Positions 49,801 through 62,384 of a DNA stretch of 64,000 bases are shown here, in pieces. Made by a program: the position numbers and the translations under genes. The stretch comes from Cardinalis cardinalis (Eukaryota; Chordata; Aves; Passeriformes; Cardinalidae). Below the pieces are notes generated by a model. The model made no database searches. It was not told where the DNA came from and was given only the letters and a program-made list of their open reading frames with translations. Within the stretch, counting starts at the first letter, position 1, and the number at the start of each line of letters is the position of its first letter. The stretch is from the NCBI GenBank assembly GCA_014549065.1, contig JACDOX010000115.1:1346828-1410827 (forward strand), given 5' to 3'.

Positions 49801-50989
49801 AAACAGCATTAATGCATCATTAATGCTGAGTGTTTAAATCTACAGAAACCAGCACAACATAAAGGAAGATTCCTGAGGCAACATTAATTGGGACTTATTG
49901 TGGGCTCTGTTATTGATAATTACATACATTCAACTGCATAAACAAATTGCCAAATCTGTATACAACTGGAATGCAAATAAGGGATGTGCAGTCATGTGGT
50001 TTCTCCTACACTGTGAGACCTAGCAGGCAACATGTGCAGCAGGAACAGTTTATGGGTCACTCACAGATGCACACATATGTATATATGTTCCATGGACCAG
50101 CACAAGGCACAAAAGTCCACCCACAGTACCTTCAACATAAGTCATTTGTGTTTATTTATTTGCAGGCAAGTTAAAGATGGGGCTAACAATGCATTCTTTT
50201 AGTGCTTGCATAATTTACTTTGTTTCATCTGTTGTATCTGAAAGTGCTGAGACACGACAAGAATGTAACCCTCCCTAAGTGGTAAAGTACTTCTATTTAG
50301 TCATTTCTATGACCAAATGAAAACTTTGTGTTATTTCATGTCCCATACTGCCAGTAAAACCACAGCTGGGCTAACATGCTCCAATCCCTATGCCTGTTTT
50401 CCAAAGCACAACATCCTGGGGACATATTCTCTAAATTCCTTGCAAAGGCTTTGGAACCACACAAATGCAGCCCAGAGAAGGAGCCTCATCCATCAGAAAG
50501 GCCAGGGTCTGTCTTGGCTCCAGCAATAATATTGTACCTTATCGGCACCAGGCAGTCACAACTTGGCAAATGGCACTCAAATTGCTGCTGGAGGGGGGTA
50601 TTATTTGCATCACTGATATTCCCAGAAACCCCAACAGAGACCAGATTCCTGCTGCAAGCACAAAGGAAATTGCCCTTCGTGTCCAGGTAGGCTATTAACT
50701 TTTTGGAGAAGGGATTAAGTGTGAGTGGGTCATCCATTCAAACAATTCCCATTTCACAGGGGAAGAACTAACCCTTCTACTGAATTCTGTGGATTGAAGT
50801 GGGAATTTTGGTGTCCNCACAGTTTGTTAAAAATTAAATCAAGCTCAAAAAAGTGATCCCAGACACTTTATCAAGGTTCCCAAAGTTGCACACTGTGACA
50901 GAACCCAGAGNTGCCACTCTTCCCCACTGGCATTTCCCATGAATAGCCAGTCCCTCCCCACCTTTTGTGCCTCCTCTTTAATCAGAAAA

Positions 50990-51320
50990 AATAATGGAAG
51001 TGCTCATGCAGTGTTGCATCTTCTTTCTACTTTTGCTTTCAGGCTCCCCATCATCTGAGCATGGGGTGAAACAGACGGGGGAGACATTCTGCTTAGATGA
51101 TTTAACCAATCTCATGCAAATGTACTCAGCAGTCGTGGTACCCATTGTGTTTTCACCTATATAATGGCCAAGACAGCTGAATATAGCTTTTTCCAAGGAT
51201 AATGGCATTTTTATGCATTATTCCTTAAAGCTTTTTGTGCTCACACACTGAAAAACAGCTCCAGCTGAGGAATAGCTGAAGTCAATATACTCAGTCTCTG
51301 TCCAGGTAATTATGCATCCT
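50990..51320. promoter_or_regulatory. Candidate conserved non-coding element
   Basis: It contains an octamer (ATGCAAAT, 51114-51121) and a combined homeodomain/POU-like string TAATTATGCAT (51307-51317), with a few CpGs. A minus-strand frame (51208-50978, 76 aa, ending ...MSTSIIFSD) is open across the first part and reads as reasonably protein-like, so a coding explanation is not excluded, though no clean splice acceptor precedes it. Confidence 0.25.
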
Positions 51321-51628
51321 CCTCCCATGCTAGGTTAAGCAAATATGATAATGATAGGATATCATTAACATGCCTATTTCCCCTCCCCCTTTTCTTACTG
51401 TCAGCACATGCAATGGAAAACGGCAGTTAAACATTTATTAACACATATTTTCTGACATATATTGCCTACTTATCCTGCATTTGAGAAACGGGAAGGATTT
51501 TGCAGGCAAGACAAAACACAAAAGAACTGGTTTAAACCAGAAAACAATCCACTTACCTCTCCTGAATTTATGTGATCTACTCATTTCTTAATTGTCTGAG
51601 TCCAGAAGAAAAGGACAAAAATTCCCCT

Positions 51629-51656
51629 CAAAATATATATATTTTATATATATATG
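51629..51656. repeat. (AT)n microsatellite
   Basis: Two AT dinucleotide tracts are separated by a short T run; the pair is also self-complementary. Confidence 0.85.
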
Positions 51657-53953
51657 TAGTTTCCTTTAGTAATAGAAGCAAAGCCACTCAATAATGGTAA
51701 TGGAAGAGTTGTCAGCTCCTCTTCTACATCCCTCACCAATTCTCAGGTTAATCTGCCAGTGATAAAATCCATTTCAATATACCTTCTTCCCAAGAAATCA
51801 GGATTGGCTGTGAAAACCAATGTTAGTGGTTTTTCCCCTCTTCAGTTCTGACCAGGTGTTGCTCCTGCCCACGCTCATGGGTTGACCAACGCACAAAGAC
51901 TTTTGAGTAAAGATTGGGATTTCAAATCTGACACCAAGGGAGCTGGAGGATTTGCTGGAGGGAGTGGGGTGGGTTGCATATGAGAAGACAATCTGCACGG
52001 CCACCTGAAGCATTACCTGNAAAAGCTGCAGCAATGTGGCACCTGCAATAACATTCTGGAAAGCCACAACTTCCATACAGGTCCAACACATTAAACCTGG
52101 CTGTAAAAAAGGAATGATAGCAGACTTAAAAAAAATGTGAGTGCTTGAATTTTGTAATAACCAGCCTTTAACTTATGCTCCTGAGAGAGCACTTTGACTG
52201 TTGATCTATCTACAACTGACCTTTCAATNCATTGGCTTCCACGGGCTTTAGGAAATTCCTGTGGATTTTGACAGCTGTTGGCTTATATCCAAGGTCCATG
52301 CCTTACAGAAACATGAAACCCAATTTGATGCTTTAAACAGATATGGAGAAATCTCCAGCCCCCCCACAATCTGATACAAAAATGTGACTGCTTTCATTGT
52401 AGGTGTGTCTCATGCTGTTTGATCACTGTGCAGCATCTTTCAAATTAGCTCCATTAGGAGGAGAAATTGCTGAGGGATTCAGGTAATTTGATGCAAACTT
52501 GTTGATTTTGAAAAGAAACAAGAAATACAAAAGCTTTGAAGACATGCTGAATCAAATCAGAGATAATTTATCATTTTCTAGTCTGCACTCATATTTATGA
52601 GAATTTTCAGCCATTCTCTCCAAACTGCATTCTGTCTCCAGGACTGTCTAGATCCTATTTTTCCTGCTTGTTTCCTGGCTATTTAGGCTGGCAACACACT
52701 CCAGTAACAGCATCTTATTGCTTAGATCTTAATTTGAGCCCTGGAATAATATTTTCACCTTTTTCTGATTCTTGCTAATTATCCAGAGCCTGTGTTTTGG
52801 GCACTGAATCCATTCATATTTATTCCAGAAAAGGAGATTATCATCTTCCTTCTTGTCTCCTGAATGAAAGACACCATCACACTAACACGCTTTAATTAAG
52901 TTTCACCCAACCACCAAGAACTTCAGACATGGTTTAAGAGAGATTATATCATCAGAGATAAAAATAAATTTTAAAAAAAATTAATTATGGAGCCAAAAAG
53001 CTTCCCAAAATGGAAAAAACATGCAACACCAGCATGTATCACTTTGTGGTGACATAAAAGCCCACAGGAATTGAGTGAATGCCTGGTGAATGCACAGTAG
53101 CCACTGCTCCCAGGTATCTGCTGGAGGTGGGAGGGGTAACTCGAGGAGCAAGTCACTCTGACAGCAGATATAAGCCCAAATATTCTCCTTTAGAAGAGAT
53201 TAAAGGTGAAAGTAGTGGACTTCATTTGTAGTACTCATTTGGTAAATTTCACCCAGATGCATGGAAACATTCCTGAATTGTTACATGGAGACCAAAACCA
53301 GCTCCATCCAAATGACCCTCATCTGGGCCTTCAACTTTTGCTTAACACTTGTGCTTCAGAGCAGCTTCTTCANCCTCCAGCTACAGGAACTTCAAAATAC
53401 ACTGTAAGAAAATGGTTTGTGATGAAGCAAAGTTACTAACAGGATTCTTGGTGGGTGCAAAATTAATGCTGGAGAAGAGTCTCAAATTACTGGAAAATTA
53501 AAATACTGTTGGGAGGTTGGGGGTTTTGTTTTCTGGGAGTTTCTTGGGAGTTTTTTTGGCCAAATCTCATTTTCAATTAAATCAGTTACTGAAAGCAACA
53601 TTTGGCCAAAGCAGAGCATGATTTTCACAGAACAGCAATAAAATATTTAGCATGTTTATGTTCCCAAAAATTAAAAACAAACCAGAACAAAATGCACAAA
53701 ACAAAACATTGTGCTGAAATGGGCAGACTAGATTAGTCTTCTGCTGCAATACCTCTGGTTTTGCCCTTTGTCTGAGAAATGCTAGGCAACAGACAATTCC
53801 CACTTCACCAATAGGAACTGGGGATGCTCCATCTGTGCTGAGCTCTGATCTGTTTACAGACCTGCTTACAGCTGCCATCCCGATTTAAAAGCATTCTCCG
53901 AGAAAGCTTTTCCTGTTTACAAGCTCACCTAGCCAGACTCTGGTCCTCCTGGT

Positions 53954-54085
53954 CACTTAAGCACACATTTAACTAAAGTGCAGGAGCAGATTCCCGAACT
54001 TAAGACTTGAGGCCCTGACACTGCGAGCAGGGCCAGATTGTTTGAAGTTAAGCACATGCTTAAGTGCTCTGCTGGATTTTTGCCC
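53954..54085. repeat. Possible ancient interspersed repeat
   Basis: Two related strings, 'cttaagcacacatttaact' (53956) and 'gttaagcacatgcttaagtg' (54047), lie 90 bases apart, each followed by a 'gcaggagcag' or 'ctctgctgga'-like block. Strings of this type recur in old reptile and bird interspersed repeats. I cannot name the family, and the call rests on memory of the pattern. Confidence 0.3.
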
Positions 54086-57000
54086 AAGCTGCCAATCTTT
54101 TATGGTTAATCATTTATCACCCTGCTTATGTTCTGGTAGTTATGCTTCAGTGTGCAAATATGTAAATTGCTTTCATAAAGCTCCATGCACTGAGCACAAA
54201 TAATGCTTCCTCAGCCCTTTGCAGTTCTCCAGTCCTGTGACACCTCAGATAGATCAAGCGACACTTACAACTGGCAAGAAAGTTACTTCTCCCTTAATTA
54301 AACAGAATCATTACCGTGTTCGTCTTCTTAATGGTGAGGCACATTCACAGACTTGCAAAGTAAGCAAATAAATAATGCCAGTTAGCTCTAACCTGACAAG
54401 TATCACACATTTTGCCTCTAGAAGCATGTACACCGATCCATCTTCCTCCTCCACTCCCAGAGTGAGAAAGGGATCAAGCTGTCAAACCCATNGTAAGCAT
54501 ATTTGCATAACTTTGGAACAGATTAAGGTAAATCACTGCCTACAAGGGTATTTGCAATGCATCACAAGGTAATTCTCCAAAACACCAGTGACCATTTTAA
54601 TTTTTCTTTCCCTCCTGAGGTTAATTGCTGTGAACTACAGGGGAATGTCACCTCCACTTACCTGTGATCTGTTGCTTTGCATTCAGAAAGCTCACAGCTG
54701 CCGTGATTCTTCACAAAGAATTAAAATTGCCACAAGGAGAGAAAACATAGTTACTGCCATTCAGTTCCAATATATTTATTGGAATGATAGGCAGCAATGG
54801 TGCCTCACTGAAACAGGGCCTTAAAACACAGTTAGTTGCAGTTCTATAAATTGCAGAGCCAGTTATTCTGTGCTCCTGCCCGTGGGCCTTCTGTGCACCC
54901 ACTAATGAAAAGGCTGCTTTTCCCAGGATGTCAGGTACTTTTGCAAGAAATGAGCAGCAGGAAGGGTAAATGACAGAGTCTGTTCCCTTGCTCTGTAGAG
55001 CAACTTTTTGTAAAAATTTATTCTCTGTCAAGCAAACTGCCTGAAAAAAACCCCTCAGTCAGCTACATTTTCTAAGAGGAAGCTTGAACACTGCTCAGAT
55101 TGAGTCATATTAAAACAAATTAATGCTGACAGCTGGTCTCACAATCATTACTTGAAAAAAACTAAACCTCGAGCTTTAAGTGTAAATTAACAAAAAATCC
55201 AACTCCTAAACAAACAAACAAAGAAGCAGCAATCTAAGCAAATGGGCTCTCCTGTGATAGACCGGCTGCCACCATGACCCACCGAACAGGACAAAATTCG
55301 TCCCCTGAACTGTCCTGGGTTTGAGTCCTGGGACTGCAAAATGCTCCTAAGATTCTCCTGCAGAGTTGGGCTGGCAGATCAGGTCCTGGGCCACCAGGAC
55401 ACAGATTGGTGGAGAAGTAAAGGCAGGAGGGACCCTCCAGGGAAACCCTCATGCTTGGGAAAAAGAAATTCAGCCAGGGTTCACTGCATGGCTGTTTTGC
55501 GATTAGTGGGGAAGTAAAGCCCCAGGAAATGAGGAGCCTCAGACAAATTTCAGAAGGCTTATGTTCAGTTCAGGTCCTGGATGGAGATTTGGCCATCATC
55601 CCAAATACTAGGAGGTTTTCCTGCACTATGTAATTCTTTAAAAATGACACGCTTGTTAACTTCTTTTGGTCGTAACCACCAGTTAATTACCAAGTTCCAT
55701 TACAGCAAGTAAATTTGCAGCATTTTAAAGGAAATATACTGTTAAAGTAGGTTAGAAAAGACACAGAAAGATGCCACTTGTATGGAAAAATGCATGGTGG
55801 TGAAACAGACATTTTCCTTTCACAGTAGGTCAGATATAACAAGCCCTTGGTGGAAAATATCCACTCACTTCTGGAGATCTAGTGAGATGGAGACACAAAT
55901 ATCTGAGCAGCTAAATATAGTTCTGGACAGCAGTGCTTTGTACAGTAAGTTCTAGCGTCTCTTAACTTAATATGGAAATTGATACAAAAACAAAATCACG
56001 GCATTTTCAGAGTCTCTCTCTGCTTGTGTGCTCACTGCAACTCACACCACCAAATTTCAGCCTCTGTTGAAATTACTCTGCAGTTTTTGTCTTGCACTGC
56101 CTCACATGCCAAGAAGGCAGAATAATGATGTACATCACTAAAAGGCCACCTCTATTGAGATATATAAAGGTTACTCCACAGAANGTCAATATGAGAACTG
56201 CACTGAGAATGCCTTGTCCTTCAGCATTTCCACAAGAGCGATAAGCTAAGTTTAATTAGAGGAGTCCAGGTCTTGGTCAGAGGTTTCCCCAGCCCTAAAT
56301 GCCAGTGGTTCAATTGTGCAATGTTTGTTACTGGGCATGTGCCCTTTGGATCAGCCTGTGGTTGCTGAAGCTTGGAGCCAGGCTTGGGCAGGTACTGCTG
56401 GAGCTGCAAACCCCTCAAGAAGAAAAAGGAGGCAGTGGGAACAGTGAAGAGCTGTGGTAGTGACACAGAGCTTTCTCATATTTCTACCTTCTCACTTTGA
56501 GGCAAAAACTTTGGACACATGTGTGAATGCTTTTGCAGTGATTTAAATTCCCCAGGCCTGACTCTACGCTACCCTGTCCCTTGCTCAACCGCTGACCCCA
56601 GCATCGGGTGTGCAGGTCTTGATGGCTGTACACTGGGTCACAGGACAATTCAGGTCAGGAAGCGCCTCCTTGCAGCAGAGGTGACACCCCAAGAAGGAGG
56701 GTACAGATGGCAAGAAATTCAGAGCAGAATTGGGCTCCATCCCTGGCCATGTCCCATTGCAGTCATAGACAGCTGGGGGGAACTTGGTCTGGTGCTTTTT
56801 CTCCCCGTTGCAGAGAAAGCACTGGATGATATCCAGCCATTATTAACAGGTTTGTCAGCAGTATTGACCTGAGCAAAAGGTAAACCTTTAAGTCAACTTC
56901 ACCTTATGTAACATTAGAGGCATTTGCTCTTACAACACACATGGAAAATAAAATGCAAACAAAACAAGGTGTGTTGTCATTGCCTTTACATTATCCACCT

Positions 57001-60000
57001 TCAAATTTAGAAAGTTGTGNCAAGCATAAGTCTAAATAAATAAACAAATAATGAAAATATCAACAAGCTTGATTTCAAAGGTCATGGGAAGAGGGAGACT
57101 GCCATGCTTTCAGCCTTCTTCTTCCTCTTTTCAGTCTTCAAATGCTAAAATACTGTGCCCTGCCCTGGGGTGAGGAGGGAACTCTCGCAGGAAGCAGCTG
57201 GATTCGGAGCCTGTATAAGCAGATGAACTGGATTCAACACTACACATCCTAACGAACATAACTAGTCTAAGAGAGACCAGAGAGGACTGCAAATAATTTG
57301 GTGACTGCCAGCTGCTGTGATAGTCAGTCCCAGCTCACCACACGTCCTGTCTCATGGATGGATAACCAGGACTGACCTGGGGCTGTACCACACAGCTGGC
57401 AGCTCTGCAAGCCAGGTTCCCAGACCTTCACCAGCCACAGAAGCTCACCAGCAGCTTTTCAAAGACAACACAGAGGAGAAGACAGTTTTCCACCTTCAGG
57501 CTGGATGAAGCTGTGTGATGATGGAGAAGGGGGGCATCTGGAGATGTCCCACCACTGTGACACACAGCACACCAGAGCAGGTGCAACGCAGAAGTTCTTC
57601 CTTCCCTACCCCAACTATAACTCCCAAAACTATTCTCTTCAGCTGGCTCCTGCTCAAAGAGACCCACATCTATCAGATGCAGAAGCATGGTACTCTCCAC
57701 ATTCTCATCCTTTTTGCCAAAGACATCAGGGTGAAGTACCCTCACCACTCAAAGCCACGGGAAAAGGGACGGCAGGGCTCACACAATCTGGAGAAGTAAC
57801 GAGCACTGCATCCTTACAAATTAGCTGGGGTGGTAAGAGCTGAAAAAACACTTGCATTGTGGCTTCTCCAAACCAGACACCACAGTTTAAAGTTTGGGTG
57901 AGACCATGAATTTTCATTCATATCATTGTTCTCATTCAAAAATATGAAGACTGTACCAGACTTAAACTAACAGGCACGGCGTGCATTGAATCGCCAGAGC
58001 TTGTAAAATCTGATTTACTCTGTGAGGGAGAAGGGGAAGTTATTTAGTTTGAGTCATAAGAGGTCTTGATACAATCTAGGCTTCATCATTTCTGAAAAAA
58101 CAGCTCACTCCCTGGGCAGATATCAAAAGAATGCTGTGTACAGCTTTGATAACAAAAAAGCAGAGAACAATTCCTAGTGCTGAAGATTACAAGACCTTTG
58201 CATCAGCTGCTCTTCAGTATAGTTTCTACTGCATTACACCANCTGATGGGCACTCTAGGTTTATGGTTAGCTCTTCAGGGATCCATGGATCTGAAATGAG
58301 GAAGACAGAAGCTTTGCAGAGGTTTTTAGTTTAAAAAAAAAAATTCAAGTTGTGCCACCCATGAATAACAATGTCCATCTACCTGCCTTTTCCAGCCTGA
58401 GGTTTTCACCCTCTGGAGCCTCACTTGCTCCAGTGTCAGAGAGTGTTTCACCCTGCTGCAGGTGAAAGAAGGCAGGCAGAAGCGCTTGGGATAAATTCTG
58501 CCTTCGTGTCCTTCATGTGTGCTGGAAGCCTCTGCTGGCTCAGAACCCCCTTCTGTCACCTGAATCCTGCCAGGACCCTATGAAAAGGGGTGATTGATGC
58601 CTGAAGACCCACAAGTAGAATAAAAGAAAGCTTAAATCCATCCAAACACAGAATTTTACCCCCTGCCTTAGCTGCTAAGGTTGGGGAGGATGTTTTATTG
58701 CCGATGCCATTTGTTTCTGTGGGAGGGAAGAATTGACTTTGTCACACACCCCATGGGGCTGTGTAAAGTAGCTGAGTGGGAGAANTTTTGACACCTCTCC
58801 ATGCTGGAGTCAACCCAGAAGTGTGGGCCAAGACCCCAGCAAGAGCCTTCCCTGGGGAGACACAAGAATAGCCCAGCCAATCCTGCCTCTCCATGAGAGC
58901 TGCTCTCCAGCATTCCCGTGGCCTCTGACAGAAACTGAATTCACAAATGGCACAGAGATGCAAGGAACCAGAGGGGGAAAGGGAAAGGGCAGCTGAGGTT
59001 GCTACCACCATGGCCCAAGGAGAGCAAATGGCACAAGAACAAACCCCTGCAGAGCAGCACTGGGGAAAAACAACACGCAAATTGCATATTGCCCTGTGCT
59101 CACTGTCCCCTTTCTTCTCTTACAAGGAACGATGTAAAGAAACAAAATTCATTTGTAGAAAAAGGTGCTATGGAAACCATAAGCAGAAAGAGTAACTGAT
59201 GCAGGTGGTACTTTGCACGTTCATTTCCACTTGCCTGCATACCAGAGTATGTATATTATTCCCACCACNACAGATAAGCAGCACCAGATGCAGTGGGCTG
59301 AGATGCTGTTTTATTATCAGCCCCCTGTGGTAAAAAAAGCCATCAGGCTTGAGCTCCTCTGCATTCTTCCAGGGACCCTGCAGTGCCAGCAGTATCTACC
59401 TCCCAATAGCTAGGACATCCATTTGGTCTTGTCATAAATAACAAGCAGTTTTGATAAGCTTGCAGAAGGTGTGGGGTGTGTGGGGTGGCAGCCATGTGAG
59501 TCCCACATTCCCAATTTTTCAATTTCTTTACCTCACATCAATGCCAGCTGTTCAGCTGCTCCCATGAGTGAATTTTTTCTACAAACAGTAGTTCTGCAAA
59601 GCAGTCACTCCAGCAATGGAGACTGGGATGGTCAATGGCTCACAGCTTTGGGTACTGAATGGAAGCACTGTGGACAGAGGTCTGAAGACATCAGCTAGGG
59701 TACAGAAAGCTGAGGATGCAGTGAGTACCCACAATGATACAGTATGCTGTAGATACTTGTGGAGTGAGGCTAAGGCAAGGACAGCTCTCCACAGCAGACA
59801 CTCACTGGATCCTGGAACAAGTGTGGCACATTCCCATGCCTATATACAGACTGTGCCATAGTGGCAACTTTCCAGCTGCTCATGGCTGCTCCTTGCCTTA
59901 GCTGTAGGGTACAACCACCAGCACCAGGCACGTGTCCACCTTTAGGTGTGCAGTCTGCAGGTACAGCCTCTAACAAATGCANAATATTTGCTGTGACTGA

Positions 60001-61239
60001 GGCCAGCTGTGAGGCAACATGCCCAATAAGACCACTGGACCACCACCTAGTGGAAAAAATTACTCCTTTAACAGTACTCAGATACTCTCACAAGGTACTC
60101 TGAAGCTGCATGGATGACTGCAGGCCCATGATGCCATTTTTNTTCTAGTACCTAAAGAAGCAGATGGAGGTTTGTAACAGGTTTTTCCCAGCCAAACTTC
60201 CTGCAGAGGGATGACTAGTTTTCAGAGTGTTTAAGAGACATGTGACCATGGCCAAATGCCAGATGGCTGGAAAGAGCATTGGAGAAGCCCCCATGATGCG
60301 TGTCTAGCCTTGGCTGCCAGCATCATGCACCATATGTATCAGCTCCCAGATAGAAAGGCCTGGCTGCAACTTGGGAGTATGACACAGGGATATTACACAG
60401 CACAATTTTCAGTGATGCCATCATAGAATAGGCCAGAATGAACAACATTTTTTCTTTTCCTTGCTTCTCACTTGTAATCAGTACACAAGGAATCTGCATT
60501 AGATTCATGGTGCAGCCATTACTGATGCTTACAGTAGTGGAGCAGAACACAAGTGGAAAGAAAAACAAGGAAACAAAGAAAAGCCTCCACATGGCTTCAC
60601 TTCCTGAAAAGCAGCAAATCCAGCTGCAGTTTCATGACCTCTTTAGGCTGATCTAACTCTGGGCGCTATGGAAACAATCAGCCCTAACCTTCTTGCCCAA
60701 CCTGTCATGAGCTGGCCCAGGGAATTTGACTGCTATTTAACCAGGTTCCTTTTCATTTGGATCATGAGTGTCATCCTGCTCAAGCTCAGGAAGCAGCAGG
60801 AGAGCCCAGTCAGCAGCAGCAATTCACAGCAGGATGAGCTGAAAGACGCTGTCTTACAGCAACAGCCTCATAGCACACCAGCCTTACCTGCCGCAAGATA
60901 TCCTCACAGGCACGCTGACAGGGCTGGCAAAAAGCACAGCTCGTTTCAGAGATATTCCAACACGTGTGCCACATCAGGTACACACAAACCAGCCATCTGC
61001 CCAGACCNATTCCATCCATGCCTTAGTCTAGGGAGCTGCTTATGCAAGACTTGAAATTAAGCTAGAACTTTGCAGACTCCAAATGAGAGCATGTATAAAC
61101 AAACAGCTGGCAGCCAAGTTATAACAACAAAAAGAAGAAAAACGACTCCCCAAAAAACACAACCCAAAAGACAGCTGCCTTTGCATTTTAAAATATGAAT
61201 TTTGTTGCTGTTGTCATGTTCAAGAAATGTGTACACTTG

Positions 61240-61446
61240 AAGAATAATCAGAGGCTTTTTTATTCCCATATTCCCACTGGTATCTAAATGGCAACCCTCA
61301 AATGCAAATTTCAGTCTGTGACAGCATTTAATCTGTTTTAGCACAGCACTCCGATCGCTGGATGAGATTTTGGCACTCCAGTCCATTAACCCTTATTTAC
61401 ATTCCAGAGCTGGAGGCTGGTTCAGAGGAAGTCTGAGAATACTTCA
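61240..61446 (-). other. Putative 3' UTR with polyadenylation signal
   Basis: This lies downstream of the candidate stop codon on the minus strand. AATAAA occurs at 61264-61259, about 185 bases after the stop, followed by GT-containing sequence, which is a normal layout for a short 3' UTR. The exact cleavage site is a guess. A 109-codon frame (61386-61057) overlaps it but has no family signature. Confidence 0.3.
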
Positions 61447-61570
61447 TCACATGGAATGGTGCTTATTCCTTCTGGGAAGTCCAAGTCTCCGTGTGGTTAA
61501 CAGCTGGGCCAGTCCATTCATCACCATCATAAATATAGTCAATGACATCACCAGTACATAGTGGCTGATG
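61447..61570 (-). CDS. Candidate terminal exon of a membrane-protein gene
   Basis: On the minus strand a long pyrimidine tract ending in CTCGCAG (61571 and above) is one of the best splice acceptors in the window. The exon starts at 61570 and, after one leftover base, encodes 40 residues to a TGA at 61449-61447. Residues 4-24 are hydrophobic (YVLVMSLTIFMMVMNGLAQLL), enough for a membrane helix, followed by a basic tail (TTRRLGLPRRNKHH). A polyadenylation signal lies about 185 bases after the stop. The gene would continue beyond the right edge of the window; no upstream exon can be assigned here. I do not recognise the protein. A competing frame is also open through the acceptor, so the reading frame is not certain. 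Confidence 0.35.
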
Positions 61571-62384
61571 CTGCGAGGAAGAGACAGATAAAAAAAGTGA
61601 GAGAAAAATAAAAATTTGCAGAGCAAAGAAAAAAACCTCTGACATGAATAACCCTCTGAATATTTCTTTTTTTTTTCCATTTTAAGTAGGTCTAATTGTT
61701 CACCTAGGATGTAATTTTATATACACTGCTCTTAGAAGACAAGTATTACAGCAGTCCTGTCATGTAAAAATCCAAGTCTGACAAAATAAAATGGCAAGGA
61801 CAACAGAAAACACAACTGAGCATACACCAAGTGCACCAAGTACACCAGGTGTACTTTTCATTCAAATGGATAATTCAGTATGTGAGTGAAACAATTGCAA
61901 AACTTTCATTTGCTGTCAACTATAACACAGAACCTAGAGAGAACTTGCCATCAGGCAGACATTCCTTGGTAGTAAGACAGCTCAGATACTTACCTCATAT
62001 GAAGTGAAATTTTCTAGAGAAAACACTATCCTAGTGACAAATAGCTTTAAGAAAAAAAACCTCAAAAACCAAAACCCCACTACTTTTTCACTGAACATTG
62101 CTAAAATCTGTAGAATTCTGTGCTGTGGTAGCACATGCAAAGAGATTAAAAAGATGAGTTCAAGAGTGGCTAATAAACACAGTATGAAAATGCAGCTTCT
62201 GGGTTAGAATGTCCTGAAGCCACTAAAGCCACCTAATGATTAAAAGTCTAACAAGCAGCAAGCTTGTTCTCCCTTGCTCAAATTCTGTTACCTGAGGTTC
62301 ACTGGTGTCACAGATGGGCTATTTAGGGTCAGACTAAGATTCAATCCAAGACATTCAGCATTCTGTGTTCAATGGGTTCAAGGC
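61571..62384. other. Non-coding interval, possible intron
   Basis: It contains the pyrimidine tract of the candidate exon on its left edge, a short tandem repeat at 61823-61852, and otherwise AT-rich unique sequence. Confidence 0.5.
61823..61852. repeat. Short tandem repeat 'caccaagtg/a'
   Basis: Three diverged copies of a nine- to ten-base unit (caccaagtg, caccaagta, caccaggtg) occur in a row. Confidence 0.75.

Larger units (their letters stand above)
40038..61239. other. Long non-coding interval, CNE-rich candidate
   Basis: About 21 kb with no CR1 copy or recognised gene. Features listed separately are a minus-strand quadruplex motif (43602-43618), candidate conserved elements at 44985-45200 and 50990-51320, a mini CpG-rich patch with a long open frame (47332-47961), simple repeats, and an old repeat-like segment at 53954-54085. 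Overlapping frames at 44391-45040, 48715-49131 and 57505-57843 have no domain signature. Confidence 0.5.

Noticed and set aside
57135..57170. Short exon candidate after an excellent CT tract
   Set aside because: The donor is mediocre and the enclosed bases are too few to judge; strong tracts like this recur by chance.
61057..61386. 109-codon minus-strand frame
   Set aside because: It lies in what looks like the 3' UTR of the candidate exon and crosses its polyadenylation signal; no family is recognised.
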